A stretch of 64,000 nucleotides of DNA from Aureispira sp. (lineage in GTDB: Bacteria; Bacteroidota; Bacteroidia; Chitinophagales; Saprospiraceae). Positions 8,374 to 16,429 of this stretch are shown here, in pieces. Each line of letters opens with the position of its first letter. Within the stretch, counting starts at the first letter, position 1. The notes under the pieces are model-generated. The model searched no databases. It was given only the letters and a program-made list of their open reading frames with translations, and had not been told where the DNA came from. Position numbers and translations under genes: made by a program. The stretch covers positions 16,129-80,128 of the forward strand of contig JAAEPD010000318.1 in NCBI GenBank assembly GCA_024222455.1. Reading direction: 5' to 3'.

Positions 8374-9177
8374 ATGCAACTCAAAATGTTCCTTAGCATT
8401 CTAATATTAAGTTGTTTGGCTACATTAGAAGTCAATGCTCAGATTCCTGTATTGAGTCGTGCAGTTATGCTAGAAGACTGCACCTCTTATGACGAGTTGA
8501 GCAACTTTGTGAAAATAGGAGGAGGTTTGACTGTCTTACTTTGGACAGCTACTTATATCCTAATGGCTTTACAAGCATTTCGATCCAAGCGTTATGGATT
8601 ACCTATTGTGGCTTTGTCCATTATGTGGGGCTATGAGTTTTGCTTTACTTTTTTGTACAGTTTTGATGGTTCGTTGTCTTTAGATATAATAGAGGCTATT
8701 TGGTTTGCATTAGATACCCTGCTTTTGGTACAAGTATTTTTGTATTATCGCCCAGATTGGGTTGCTGAGCCATGGGGAAATATTAGTTTGCAACGGATTT
8801 GGCCTATAGGCCTATTATTGATGCTTTTATTTAGTGTTTTAGGCTGTTCTGCTGTGATAAAATATTTTATGATAGGGCCTAATTTAGCTTTTTTAGTCTG
8901 TCTAATCTTATCAGCTTCCTATATCCCATTTTTGCTGAGTCGACCAACTCTTGATGGCGTTTCTAATACCGCTATGTATACACGAGTATTGGCAGGTCTG
9001 CTGACCTTAATTGTTACAGTTTTAGGCTTTCCTTTTCAAAACTCTTTTGAGCTAGATTTGTGTGCTCGATCTTCCAATAATCTGCTTTCTGTATTTATTC
9101 TTTCTACTACTGTAGTTTTGGATTTTATTGCTTTGTATATCATGAGGTCTGCTATGCAGCAAAATTCTAAAAACTAA
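8374..9177 (+). CDS. seven-TM protein, possible Pyr4/PaxB-like
   Basis: This 267-aa protein has an N-terminal hydrophobic segment resembling a signal peptide (ending VNAQ) and then about seven TM helices. Helix 2-3 carries MWGYEFCF and the next helix WFALDTLLLVQVFLY. A Trp/Glu pair followed by an Asp in this arrangement recalls membrane terpene cyclases of the fungal Pyr4/PaxB type, which have bacterial relatives. That is a resemblance by eye, not a family assignment. The next gene, an MPNQILDEPL protein, begins 5 bp after the stop, so the two are probably one operon. No prenyltransferase gene is adjacent. Confidence 0.55.
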   Translation: MQLKMFLSILILSCLATLEVNAQIPVLSRAVMLEDCTSYDELSNFVKIGGGLTVLLWTATYILMALQAFRSKRYGLPIVALSIMWGYEFCFTFLYSFDGSLSLDIIEAIWFALDTLLLVQVFLYYRPDWVAEPWGNISLQRIWPIGLLLMLLFSVLGCSAVIKYFMIGPNLAFLVCLILSASYIPFLLSRPTLDGVSNTAMYTRVLAGLLTLIVTVLGFPFQNSFELDLCARSSNNLLSVFILSTTVVLDFIALYIMRSAMQQNSKN

Positions 9178-9182
9178 GCCCT

Positions 9183-9638
9183 ATGCCCAATCAGATTTTA
9201 GATGAGCCTTTATTTAGTAAGAAAAAGGAACTAAATTTAGCTCAGTTTAAGATACAATTATTAGCATTTTGGTTGACCTATTTAGTAGGGTGGGCTATTG
9301 TACAGTTATATGTTGTAGTGGAATGGTCTGATGTCCCTAAATCATATTTTTTAGCTTTTTATACAGCGATTGTGTTTAGTATAATAGCGATGGTATATGG
9401 TATCAAAAATAAAAAAAACTCATTATGGAGAACAATAGTAGATCTAACTTGGATGTTGTGTCTATTTACTGTCATTCTAGATCTAGTCTTGATAAATCCA
9501 GTAAAAGTTTTAGAATATTTTTTTATAACTCTAATGAGATTAAGCCTGTATTGGGGAATGGCTATTAGCATAATTCTAATTAGTGGAAGTTGGGGATTAT
9601 GGGTATATTTTTCTTTTAAAAAGGAATTAAAACTATAA
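9183..9638 (+). CDS. small membrane protein, MPNQILDEPL family
   Basis: This 151-aa protein has the N-terminal tag MPNQILDEPLF, a short charged linker and four TM helices, ending in a basic tail. It resembles the 171-aa protein at 6580 in length, tag and topology, including a similar IQLLAFWLTYLVGWAIVQ first helix. It follows the seven-TM gene by 5 bp, and its last 6 bp overlap the convergent methyltransferase gene. The function is unknown. Confidence 0.72.
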   Translation: MPNQILDEPLFSKKKELNLAQFKIQLLAFWLTYLVGWAIVQLYVVVEWSDVPKSYFLAFYTAIVFSIIAMVYGIKNKKNSLWRTIVDLTWMLCLFTVILDLVLINPVKVLEYFFITLMRLSLYWGMAISIILISGSWGLWVYFSFKKELKL

Positions 9639-10793
9639 AGTAAGCAAACTCTCCAAGTAATGTTCTTCTATTCCAAACTCAGATTTTAGGGTATCTATTT
9701 TTTCTTGATAGGGTTCTTTGTTAATATTAGCATTAGGTTGTTTGATAGCTGTGATCATTAAGTTTTTGGCAGTATGTTCTGTAGAGATAAACTCAAAAAC
9801 TTTGGTTTTGTAGCCATGAGCCTCCAACAGCAATGCACGAATACCATCTGTAATAATCTCTGCTTGACGTTCTTCTAGTATACCATTTTTCAAGATAGGT
9901 TGCATAACCCCTTTACAGCTCATTTGTTTACGAACCTGTTTGTGGCAACAGGGGGCAACAACTATCAATTGAGCATCGGCTTTTATGCCCTTAGCAATAG
10001 CAATATCTGTAGCAATATCGCAGGCATGCAAGGCGATCAAAATATCGATTTTGTCGTTATCATAATCCATAATATCTTGAGCTACAAAACTCAATCCTCC
10101 CCAACCTAAATCGGCTGCCTGGCTATTACAAAATTCTACTAAATGTTCACGCAATTCAATGCCTGTAATCTCCGCTTTTAGCTGTTTTTGTTGGTACAAA
10201 TATTGGTATAGAGCAAAAGTCAAATATCCTTTGCCACAGCCCATGTCTACTATCTTTGGTGCCTGAGGTAGAGCTATCTGCTGAATAAGCCCAGACATGA
10301 TTTCTACATACTTATTGATCTGTTTGAATTTATCTTGATGTGCATGCAAGACTCGACCATTGGAAGAAATTCCCAAGTTACTTAGGAAAGCTGTTTCTGG
10401 AGCGATTAGATACTGCTTTTTCTTATTGTGTGCGGTACTTGGGGCTTGTATTGTTGTTGGTTTTTTGCTGCGTAAATGTGCTTTGCGCTTTTTGTTGTAT
10501 TGTAGCGTGAAATCATTGCTAGTGGTGAGTAAGTTAGCTATAAGGAAATCCTTGCCTAACGTATTTTTCAACTCTACTAAGGCACTGTCTATAGTATGAT
10601 TTTTGACAATATCTTTAGTGTTATACCGAAAGGTAAACGATAGTTGAGCTTCTCCTTTTATTAGAATTTTGCGGATATAGATATTTTTGAGTTCCGTTTC
10701 TTTTTGAACACATTTACTCAGTGTCAATTTTACGAATTGTTGCTGCTGCCAACTCTTTAGGAGTTGTTCTAAAAACTGTTCGAGTACATCCAC
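9633..10793 (-). CDS. SAM-dependent methyltransferase (METTL25/RRNAD1-like)
   Basis: This 386-aa protein has an N-terminal ~150-aa region of unknown fold and a C-terminal Rossmann methyltransferase. SAM motif I is VDMGCGKGYLTFAL around residue 185. Later motifs include ALHACDIATDIAI and VVAPCCHK, which fit the Methyltransf_32/RRNAD1-like group. The target is unknown; RNA or protein is plausible. The start is a GTG at 10793 that overlaps the TAG stop of the upstream GNAT gene (TAGTG), so translation is probably coupled. It is the last gene of a three-gene minus-strand operon. Confidence 0.78.
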   Translation of the reverse strand: MDVLEQFLEQLLKSWQQQQFVKLTLSKCVQKETELKNIYIRKILIKGEAQLSFTFRYNTKDIVKNHTIDSALVELKNTLGKDFLIANLLTTSNDFTLQYNKKRKAHLRSKKPTTIQAPSTAHNKKKQYLIAPETAFLSNLGISSNGRVLHAHQDKFKQINKYVEIMSGLIQQIALPQAPKIVDMGCGKGYLTFALYQYLYQQKQLKAEITGIELREHLVEFCNSQAADLGWGGLSFVAQDIMDYDNDKIDILIALHACDIATDIAIAKGIKADAQLIVVAPCCHKQVRKQMSCKGVMQPILKNGILEERQAEIITDGIRALLLEAHGYKTKVFEFISTEHTAKNLMITAIKQPNANINKEPYQEKIDTLKSEFGIEEHYLESLLTL

Positions 10794-11272
10794 TAGCTTA
10801 ATATTTTTTTGTATTCTAAATCCATCCCACCGGCATGATTTGGGGTAGTCCCCACGTATTCAAACTCTAGGTTTTCTATAATACGTTTAGACCCAAAGTT
10901 AGCATTATCTACAATAGCGATCAATTCGCTTAGCTCTAATTTTTTTGCCATGTTAATCAACTCTTCTGCTATGGCTGTTCCATAACCCTTTTTCCAATAG
11001 CTTTGTACTACCCGAAATCCAATATCAGCAGCATGTTTAGCAATCGGAATAAGAGCACCTACACCAATAAATTCTTTCTGATCTAAGCATTTCCAGATTC
11101 CTCCATATTGTTGTGCACTAAAATTGTTGACTAATCTAGCTACTTCTTGTTGGCTATCTTCATAGCTCAGAGCTTGGCCACTAATATACTGCATCACGGC
11201 AGGATTGCCAGTCAATTGATGGTAGTAGGGAGCATCATCTAAGTGAAGTGGATGTAAAGTGATTTGTAGCAT
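10793..11272 (-). CDS. GNAT acetyltransferase (RimJ/RimL-like)
   Basis: This 159-aa protein matches the RimJ/RimL type of GNAT N-acetyltransferase. It opens with the LHPLHLDDAPYYHQL strand-helix pair, has the middle strand GVGALIPIAKHAADIGFRV, the acetyl-CoA loop QSYWKKGYGTAIAEEL and the late VDNANFGSKRIIENLEFEYVG segment. RimL-like enzymes acetylate protein N-termini or small amines; the substrate here is unknown. It sits between the Zn-ribbon gene (3-bp gap) and the methyltransferase gene (1-bp overlap). Confidence 0.82.
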   Translation of the reverse strand: MLQITLHPLHLDDAPYYHQLTGNPAVMQYISGQALSYEDSQQEVARLVNNFSAQQYGGIWKCLDQKEFIGVGALIPIAKHAADIGFRVVQSYWKKGYGTAIAEELINMAKKLELSELIAIVDNANFGSKRIIENLEFEYVGTTPNHAGGMDLEYKKILS

Positions 11273-11275
11273 AAA

Positions 11276-12025
11276 TTAGGATCTTGTAGATAAATTAGAA
11301 AGCAAGTTGCAGTCATCACATTTAAAATCAAATAAATGGTGTAATTGTTTATCTAAGTACCAATCTTTATGGCAACTAGGGCATTTTCGAGCTTTATCCT
11401 GCTTTTCTGATATTTTCCGATAGTTATATAGATAATAATAAACAGGTTTTTGAATGAGTTGAGTTAATAAACGAGCTTCTGCTCTACCTGAAATACTGAG
11501 GGCGCTATCTACTTTTGACATCTGCCCCAACCCAAAACGTTCACCAACAGTACAATTCATTTGCAAAGTATCACAAGCAACATAATTGCTCTCCCAGCTC
11601 AATAAGGAGGAATAATCCTCTGTATTGCCTAACCTATAAAGAGGCACTTCCCCAAAACAATCTCCACAGTGAAGTGGTGAACCTAGTTTAAGGTAATTTG
11701 TGTGTAATATATAATAAGAAGGGGTAGAGCAGGAGCAATTGCTGTTTTCTAGCTCAACCTCATGTCCCAAATGTTGTATAGTTAAGCTGTTGCCTAAAAC
11801 TTCTTTTTTAGCTAAAACATATTTATTGGCATATAGATCTTTTAGAGACTCGTTTTCGGGAGTCATGACCACTGTATAAAGCTTAGCATTTTCTTTGAAT
11901 ATAGGATATTCTTTACCTATAATCTGACCATTTCTTCTAAGTAAGCCAATCAAAAGATTAAGGTTGTCATAAGCTTCTTCTTCTTGATCTGGGGTGTATT
12001 GTAAACTAACAATTTGAGTGAACAT
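11276..12025 (-). CDS. DUF2310 Zn-ribbon protein
   Basis: This 249-aa protein matches the Zn-ribbon-containing DUF2310 family, often described as possibly nucleic-acid binding. A C-terminal ribbon uses CPSCHKDW and CDDC cysteines (about residues 214-240). Further cysteine groups, CSCS and CGDC, lie mid-protein near residues 97-125. The first ~95 residues are a mixed alpha/beta domain. It is the first gene of the operon with a RimL-like GNAT and a methyltransferase, which suggests a shared role in modifying a macromolecule. That link is inference. Confidence 0.72.
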   Translation of the reverse strand: MFTQIVSLQYTPDQEEEAYDNLNLLIGLLRRNGQIIGKEYPIFKENAKLYTVVMTPENESLKDLYANKYVLAKKEVLGNSLTIQHLGHEVELENSNCSCSTPSYYILHTNYLKLGSPLHCGDCFGEVPLYRLGNTEDYSSLLSWESNYVACDTLQMNCTVGERFGLGQMSKVDSALSISGRAEARLLTQLIQKPVYYYLYNYRKISEKQDKARKCPSCHKDWYLDKQLHHLFDFKCDDCNLLSNLSTRS

Positions 12026-12064
12026 AGCTTTTTACTTCTTACAGTACTAAAAATAATAGTTTGC

Positions 12065-12103
12065 TAACAAAAACAGCGACTAAAGCTAGTTGCTTTAATC
12101 GCT
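12065..12103 (-). terminator. terminator of the OmpA-family gene
   Basis: The stem AGCGACTAAAGC (12075-12086) pairs with GCTTTAATCGCT (12092-12103), with one G-T pair and a 5-nt loop. On the minus strand it ends in a GTTTTTG run, 27 bp after the stop of the OmpA gene. Confidence 0.75.
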
Positions 12104-12129
12104 GCAAAGATATGCTAATTTATTAGATA

Positions 12130-13344
12130 TTAATCTCTATCTGTATAAGGTTTTACTTCGTTAGAATGTTCTACCTTTGTATTTTCTGCATCTAAACGAG
12201 TAACTGTAAACTCTACACGTCTATTCATTTGACGACCTTCAATTGTTTCGTTATCTCCAATTGGTTTCTCTTCACCAAAACCAATGTATTTTAAGCGACT
12301 TTCATCTATTCCATACTCAACTAAGTATTCATATACCGAACGTGTACGGTTTTCCGAAAGACGTTGGTTGTAGCTATCTCCACCACGACTATCTGTATGT
12401 CCATGAATTTCTATTTCCATAGATGGATATTTTTCTAATAACTCAATTAGTTCACCAAGTTGCTCATTAGATTCTTCTAATAGGTCCCATTTGGCAGTTT
12501 CAAAGAAAACTCTATCTAATTGAATAACGGTTCCTACAGCAATTTCTGGCTCCGGTTCTGGTTCTGGTTCCGGCTCTGGCTCTGGCTCTGGTGCTGGTTG
12601 TACAGCTCGGCAAAGCATTACATCATCTATAAGATAATAAGAGTTTCTATAATAAGCCTCATCTACAGTTTTAGTGCCTTCATCAGGTGCCTCTACCATT
12701 TTGGTTTCGTCGTTGCCAAAGAAGTTTCCAAGAATCATATATTCGCAACGGTTAGGCGATTTGATTATACCCGAAATACGTACCCACTCACGACCTTTTG
12801 CATTAATAACCTCACCATAGTTGAAATCCGGCTTTATATCAGTAAGTGGTTCCCAACTATCTTCTCTTAAGCGAGTAGGAGAAAGGACTATACCAATATT
12901 ATTGGAGACAAACTTTGATAAACGTGCACGACAAACCCAAAATTCGAAGTAATACTCTTCATTCTTTATAGTTGCTTTGTCTAACTTAACTTGCATATAT
13001 TCACGATAAGTATCAGAACGCTCAGATTCTGGATTATGAGTGAGTATAGCAGTCATTTTATAGCCAGAATGTGGCTTATCTAACTTAATACCTTTTTTGG
13101 CAGCTTGTTTTATTTGCGAAGGCAAAGCAATTTTTACGTCAGGAGTCGTTTTTGTTGGGCTTTCCCAATTGACCATATTATAACGAAAGACTCCAGAACC
13201 ATCCACGTCATCAGCAGGGGCTTTTCCTTGGAGTTTTTCAAAATCAGGGTTTGGAACTAAGTTTGGTCCATGACCCTCTGGTGGTTGGGCATAGGTAGTA
13301 AGGCCCATTAAAATACTTGTGCTAAGCGTAATTAACTTTTTCAT
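12130..13344 (-). CDS. OmpA-family outer-membrane protein
   Basis: This 404-aa protein has a signal peptide (cleavage near residue 19, TYAQ), a ~230-aa N-terminal domain resembling carbohydrate-binding jelly-roll domains (NLVPNPDFE at its start, YLIDDVMLCR at its end) and a Pro-Glu repeat linker around residues 251-270. It ends in an OmpA C-terminal domain with IHGHTDSRG, NQRLSENRTRSV and GFGEEKPIGDN, which binds peptidoglycan diaminopimelate. It probably tethers the envelope to the cell wall and displays the N-terminal domain. It is transcribed alone with its own terminator. Confidence 0.88.
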   Translation of the reverse strand: MKKLITLSTSILMGLTTYAQPPEGHGPNLVPNPDFEKLQGKAPADDVDGSGVFRYNMVNWESPTKTTPDVKIALPSQIKQAAKKGIKLDKPHSGYKMTAILTHNPESERSDTYREYMQVKLDKATIKNEEYYFEFWVCRARLSKFVSNNIGIVLSPTRLREDSWEPLTDIKPDFNYGEVINAKGREWVRISGIIKSPNRCEYMILGNFFGNDETKMVEAPDEGTKTVDEAYYRNSYYLIDDVMLCRAVQPAPEPEPEPEPEPEPEPEIAVGTVIQLDRVFFETAKWDLLEESNEQLGELIELLEKYPSMEIEIHGHTDSRGGDSYNQRLSENRTRSVYEYLVEYGIDESRLKYIGFGEEKPIGDNETIEGRQMNRRVEFTVTRLDAENTKVEHSNEVKPYTDRD

Positions 13345-13399
13345 AAATAATCTATTGTTTTATAATTCCTGTGCAAAGGATTTTTTAGAGATGCTAAAT

Positions 13400-13453
13400 A
13401 TTAAAATACAAAAAAACTTAGACAAAAAGAAAGCCAAGTTCTTGTATTTTAAT
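13400..13453. repeat. inverted repeat upstream of ompA-like gene and ILDD operon
   Basis: Twelve bases, ATTAAAATACAA (13400-13411), are perfectly complementary to 13442-13453, with a further AACTT/AAGTT pair inside. The repeat lies between divergent genes, 56 bp upstream of the OmpA-family start and 108 bp upstream of the first ILDD gene. It could be an operator or an mRNA leader hairpin. Confidence 0.4.
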
Positions 13454-13561
13454 TGTTAGACGAAGTTTTTAGTTTAAAGTCACTGTATAGAAGGAACCGA
13501 TTCGTTATATTGAATGTATAGTGTGGTAGACTATAGTAATAATTCTAATAATAATAAAGTT

Positions 13562-13897
13562 ATGAATAAGGATGATGATATTCTTGATGACTTGAATGAT
13601 CTGAATGAACCACCTCCTCCTACAGCAGAACAAATAAAGAGAAGAGAGCGATGGTCTAGTAATATTTACTATTTAGTCCTGTTTGCAGGATTTATGGGGG
13701 TGATATTTATCTTGAATAAGCGTAGTGGAAGTCGTAATAGGGAAGAAATGAGAAGCCTAAATGCCACGTTTAAGGCTGTTCAAACCTTAAAAAAGATAGA
13801 GATAGATGTAGATGAGATAGCCAGACAACAAAGAGTAGTAGATAGTTTGATGAACAGCCCTACTGTAAGAAGGTTTAGGACTAGAAATCCTCAGTAA
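13562..13897 (+). CDS. ILDD-motif one-TM protein 1
   Basis: This 111-aa protein has the acidic N-terminal motif DDDILDDLNDLNEPPPP, a basic stretch, one TM helix (LVLFAGFMGVIFIL) and a charged helical C-terminal part. I chose the ATG at 13562 because it aligns with the starts of the three following paralogues; an in-frame ATG at 13514 would add 16 residues unlike the others. It is the first gene of a four-gene tandem family. No known domain is recognised. Predicted topology is a cytoplasmic N-tail and a periplasmic C-terminal helix. Confidence 0.72.
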   Translation: MNKDDDILDDLNDLNEPPPPTAEQIKRRERWSSNIYYLVLFAGFMGVIFILNKRSGSRNREEMRSLNATFKAVQTLKKIEIDVDEIARQQRVVDSLMNSPTVRRFRTRNPQ

Positions 13898-13922
13898 TAA
13901 ATATTAGAATAAGCGTTTTTTT

Positions 13923-14300
13923 ATGCAAGATGATGATGACATATTAGATGATATGGATGGGTTGAACGATCCTCCTTTTAGTTCAGAACCCTTTCCAAAA
14001 GAAGAAAAGGGGCATGGAGATGGATCTTTAGCTTCTATCGGAATGTTCTTTTTGATATTTGTAGGGTTGATTGTGTTTTCTAAAGCTAATAGATCGAGGT
14101 CGAATAGTGCTAAAATTGATTTAGATCGAATGAACAGGTTAATTAAATCTACTCAAAGTATAGATTACCAACCAATCAATAGAGAAAAAGTGGAGCAGAT
14201 AGAGAATGCACAAAAAAGATTAAAAAGGACTTTAGATAGCATAACAAAGGAAAGAAACAAACACCTGTTTTTGGAAGAATATGAAGCAAAAAAAAAGTAA
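13923..14300 (+). CDS. ILDD-motif one-TM protein 2
   Basis: This 125-aa paralogue begins DDDDILDDMDGLNDPPF. It then has a basic, glycine-containing linker, one TM helix (IGMFFLIFVGLIVF) and a C-terminal helix with IDLDRMNRLIKSTQSIDY and PIN. That C-terminal block is nearly shared with protein 3, so these two are the closest pair. The stop overlaps the next ATG by one base (TAATG). The function is unknown. Confidence 0.78.
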   Translation: MQDDDDILDDMDGLNDPPFSSEPFPKEEKGHGDGSLASIGMFFLIFVGLIVFSKANRSRSNSAKIDLDRMNRLIKSTQSIDYQPINREKVEQIENAQKRLKRTLDSITKERNKHLFLEEYEAKKK

Positions 14301-14671
14301 TGAAAAACCAAGAAGATGATTTATTAGATGACTTGGAAGGTTTAAATGATCCTCCTCCTCCAACTACCAAACAGTTGGAGCGTAGAGAATTTTGGTTGTC
14401 TGCAGTGGTGTACTCTTTTATATTTATAGGAGGGATTGCACTACTGGTATTCAATAAACCTAAATCGAGGAAAGCGGATTTGGACATGGAGCGAATTGAT
14501 AGATTGATTAAATCTACACAAAACATAAATTACAAGCCAATCAATATAGATGAACTTAAGAGAATGCAAGAGGCTGTAGAACAATCCAATGTTATGTTAG
14601 ATAGTTTAAGAATGGAAAAGTTGGATATAAAAGCTCTAGAAAAGGAATATAAAGCGAGGCAAAAAGAATGA
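14300..14671 (+). CDS. ILDD-motif one-TM protein 3
   Basis: This 123-aa paralogue begins MKNQEDDLLDDLEGLNDPPP. It has one TM helix (SFIFIGGIALLVF) and a C-terminal helical region containing MERIDRLIKSTQNINYKPIN, close to protein 2. It overlaps the previous gene by one base and the next by four (ATGA), so the genes are translationally coupled. This fits subunits of one complex made in fixed ratio, or recent tandem duplication. The function is unknown. Confidence 0.78.
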   Translation: MKNQEDDLLDDLEGLNDPPPPTTKQLERREFWLSAVVYSFIFIGGIALLVFNKPKSRKADLDMERIDRLIKSTQNINYKPINIDELKRMQEAVEQSNVMLDSLRMEKLDIKALEKEYKARQKE

Positions 14672-15003
14672 AAGAATACCAAGATCATGATATCTTAGAT
14701 GATATGGAGGGGTTGAATGATAGACCTCAACCTAAGAAAGATGAACGAAAGATAAAAAGGAAGAAGGTTGATCATATTGGCTTAACACGATATAGTATAA
14801 TGATTGGGCTTTTAGTGATGAGTATGGTCTTGTTGCAGCAAAAATCACCTCCTGAACCTGCTAAGATTCGATTCCCTATGATAGATGCTAATAGAATTGA
14901 CCTTGAGAGAGCTCAAAAATCATTGGAAAGAATAGAAAAACAGCGCTTAGATTATGAGCGTAAAGTCGAATTCCAACAGATACAGGATAGCCTATCAAAA
15001 TAA
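14668..15003 (+). CDS. ILDD-motif one-TM protein 4
   Basis: This 111-aa paralogue begins MKEYQDHDILDDMEGLNDRP. It then has a strongly basic linker (KKDERKIKRKK), one TM helix (SIMIGLLVMSMVLL) and a C-terminal coiled-coil-like helix. It is the most divergent after the TM helix. It overlaps gene 3 by ATGA. The next gene has its own promoter-like box, so this is probably the last gene of the unit. The function is unknown. Confidence 0.75.
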   Translation: MKEYQDHDILDDMEGLNDRPQPKKDERKIKRKKVDHIGLTRYSIMIGLLVMSMVLLQQKSPPEPAKIRFPMIDANRIDLERAQKSLERIEKQRLDYERKVEFQQIQDSLSK

Positions 15004-15051
15004 CTTCATGCTTAGATGACTTATGTCACAAAAGATTTTAATCAAAAAAAT

Positions 15052-15059
15052 TATCTTTG
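15052..15059 (+). promoter_or_regulatory. Bacteroidota -7 promoter box TATCTTTG
   Basis: TATCTTTG matches the Bacteroidota -7 consensus TAnnTTTG exactly and is followed by C. It lies 17 bp upstream of the ATG at 15077, which supports that start over the ATG at 15023. No clear TTG -33 element is seen. Confidence 0.5.
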
Positions 15060-15076
15060 CACCGAACCAAAATGCA

Positions 15077-15994
15077 ATGAACATGATTCGATTTTTTGTG
15101 ATACTAATATTAGTTTTAGGAAGCTTTTCGGATAGTAAAGCTTGTGATATTTGTGGATGTGGAGTTGGAGGATATTATAGTGGTATTTTACCTCAGTTTC
15201 ATAAAAACGTAGTGGGAATACGTTGGAGATATAGTAGTTTTAGATCTTTTCTAGACCATAACCATAATGGTGTTGACAGTGTGTCTAAAGAGCATTTTCA
15301 TACAGTAGAGTTATGGGGACGATTTTATCCACATAGACGGATTCAGATTTTGGCTTATGTGCCCCTAAATTATCATTACAGAAATGAGGTTGATACTACA
15401 CACCATTTAGTCGGATTGGGCGATGTATCAGCTTTGATGTTGTACAATGTATACAATAGTGCATTTTTGGCAGAAACAACAGTCAAGCATAGTTTGCTGT
15501 TGGGCGGCGGTGTCAAAGCACCTACAGGTAGTTTTCAGCGAAAGAATTCGGATGGTGAATTGTTGACACCCAATATTCAGTTGGGGACAGGGAGCGTTGA
15601 TTTTATAGCAATGTTGGTGTATACAATGCGTTATGAGCGTTGGGGAGTTAATCTAAATAGTACCTATAAGGTCAATCTACCCAATAAGAATGGTTATAGA
15701 TTTGGGGATCAGTTTGCAGCTAGCCTAACAGGGTTTTTCTTACAGAAGTTTGGAGATGTGGGAATCATGCCTCAGTTGGGCGCAAATGTAGAATTTGCTA
15801 GGAATAACACTGAAAATGGCTATTTGCGCATCAATACTGGAGGTTTTTTGACCACAATGTCTATTGGTGTAGATGTTTATTATAAACAATGGAATTTTTC
15901 TGTTAATTTTCAACAACCAGCATGGCAAGATTTATCAGATGGGCAAGTATATGCTAACCCAAGAATAATGGCTGGAGTTAATTATATGTTTTAA
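15077..15994 (+). CDS. outer-membrane beta-barrel-like protein with CDICGCG N-terminus
   Basis: This ~305-aa exported protein has a signal peptide ending DSKA. The mature N-terminus, CDICGCGVGGYYSG, is a cysteine cluster seen in a group of Bacteroidota envelope proteins. The rest alternates aromatic and polar residues in strand-like segments and ends in NYMF, as expected for an outer-membrane barrel. The frame opens at 15023, but a promoter-like box at 15052 and the signal-peptide position favour 15077. The cysteines may bind metal. Two lipoproteins follow within 35 bp each, suggesting an operon. Confidence 0.7.
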   Translation: MNMIRFFVILILVLGSFSDSKACDICGCGVGGYYSGILPQFHKNVVGIRWRYSSFRSFLDHNHNGVDSVSKEHFHTVELWGRFYPHRRIQILAYVPLNYHYRNEVDTTHHLVGLGDVSALMLYNVYNSAFLAETTVKHSLLLGGGVKAPTGSFQRKNSDGELLTPNIQLGTGSVDFIAMLVYTMRYERWGVNLNSTYKVNLPNKNGYRFGDQFAASLTGFFLQKFGDVGIMPQLGANVEFARNNTENGYLRINTGGFLTTMSIGVDVYYKQWNFSVNFQQPAWQDLSDGQVYANPRIMAGVNYMF

Positions 15995-16017
15995 GAATCT
16001 TAGAAAATGTATAGAAT

Positions 16018-16395
16018 ATGAAGAGTATTATAGGATTATTATTGATGATAACAATAGTGGGAATGACGGCTTGCAAAAAGAAAGGGCCTCAAATAACTAT
16101 TACCACACCTGAAGAAAATGCAATATTGACAGAAGGTAATGATAATTTGCATATACAAGCTTCGATAACAGATAAAAAAGGCATTTTAGATTATTCTGTA
16201 AGCCTTCTGAATTTAGGGAGTGGTACCATAATCCCTCTTGAAGAAAAAACAAGTGTTTCGCATACCTCAGTAACTATTGATATAAAACAATCTCTTTTTG
16301 TGAAAGGAGAAATTAGTTATAAATTGAACATCCATGCAACTAATATTAGCGGAACAGCATCTACTTCAGAGTTAACCTTTACGGTTAAGGATTAA
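16018..16395 (+). CDS. small lipoprotein with Ig-like fold
   Basis: This 125-aa protein has a lipoprotein signal with lipobox GMTAC (Cys19), then KKKGPQITITTPEEN. The remaining ~95 residues form a strand-rich unit like the DUF4625/Ig-like domains of Bacteroidota lipoproteins, ending TASTSELTFTVKD. It lies 23 bp after the CDICGCG barrel gene and 34 bp before another lipoprotein. The role is unknown; it is probably attached to an envelope membrane. Confidence 0.72.
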   Translation: MKSIIGLLLMITIVGMTACKKKGPQITITTPEENAILTEGNDNLHIQASITDKKGILDYSVSLLNLGSGTIIPLEEKTSVSHTSVTIDIKQSLFVKGEISYKLNIHATNISGTASTSELTFTVKD

Positions 16396-16429
16396 ATTCC
16401 ATTAAATAATTACCTAAAAATAACCTCTA

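Noticed and set aside
12541..12600. Tandem GGCTCT-type DNA repeat
   Set aside because: It encodes the Pro-Glu linker of the OmpA-family protein, a normal low-complexity linker, not a separate repeat element.
13514..13561. Longer start of ILDD protein 1
   Set aside because: It adds residues absent from the three paralogues, which all begin just before the acidic motif.
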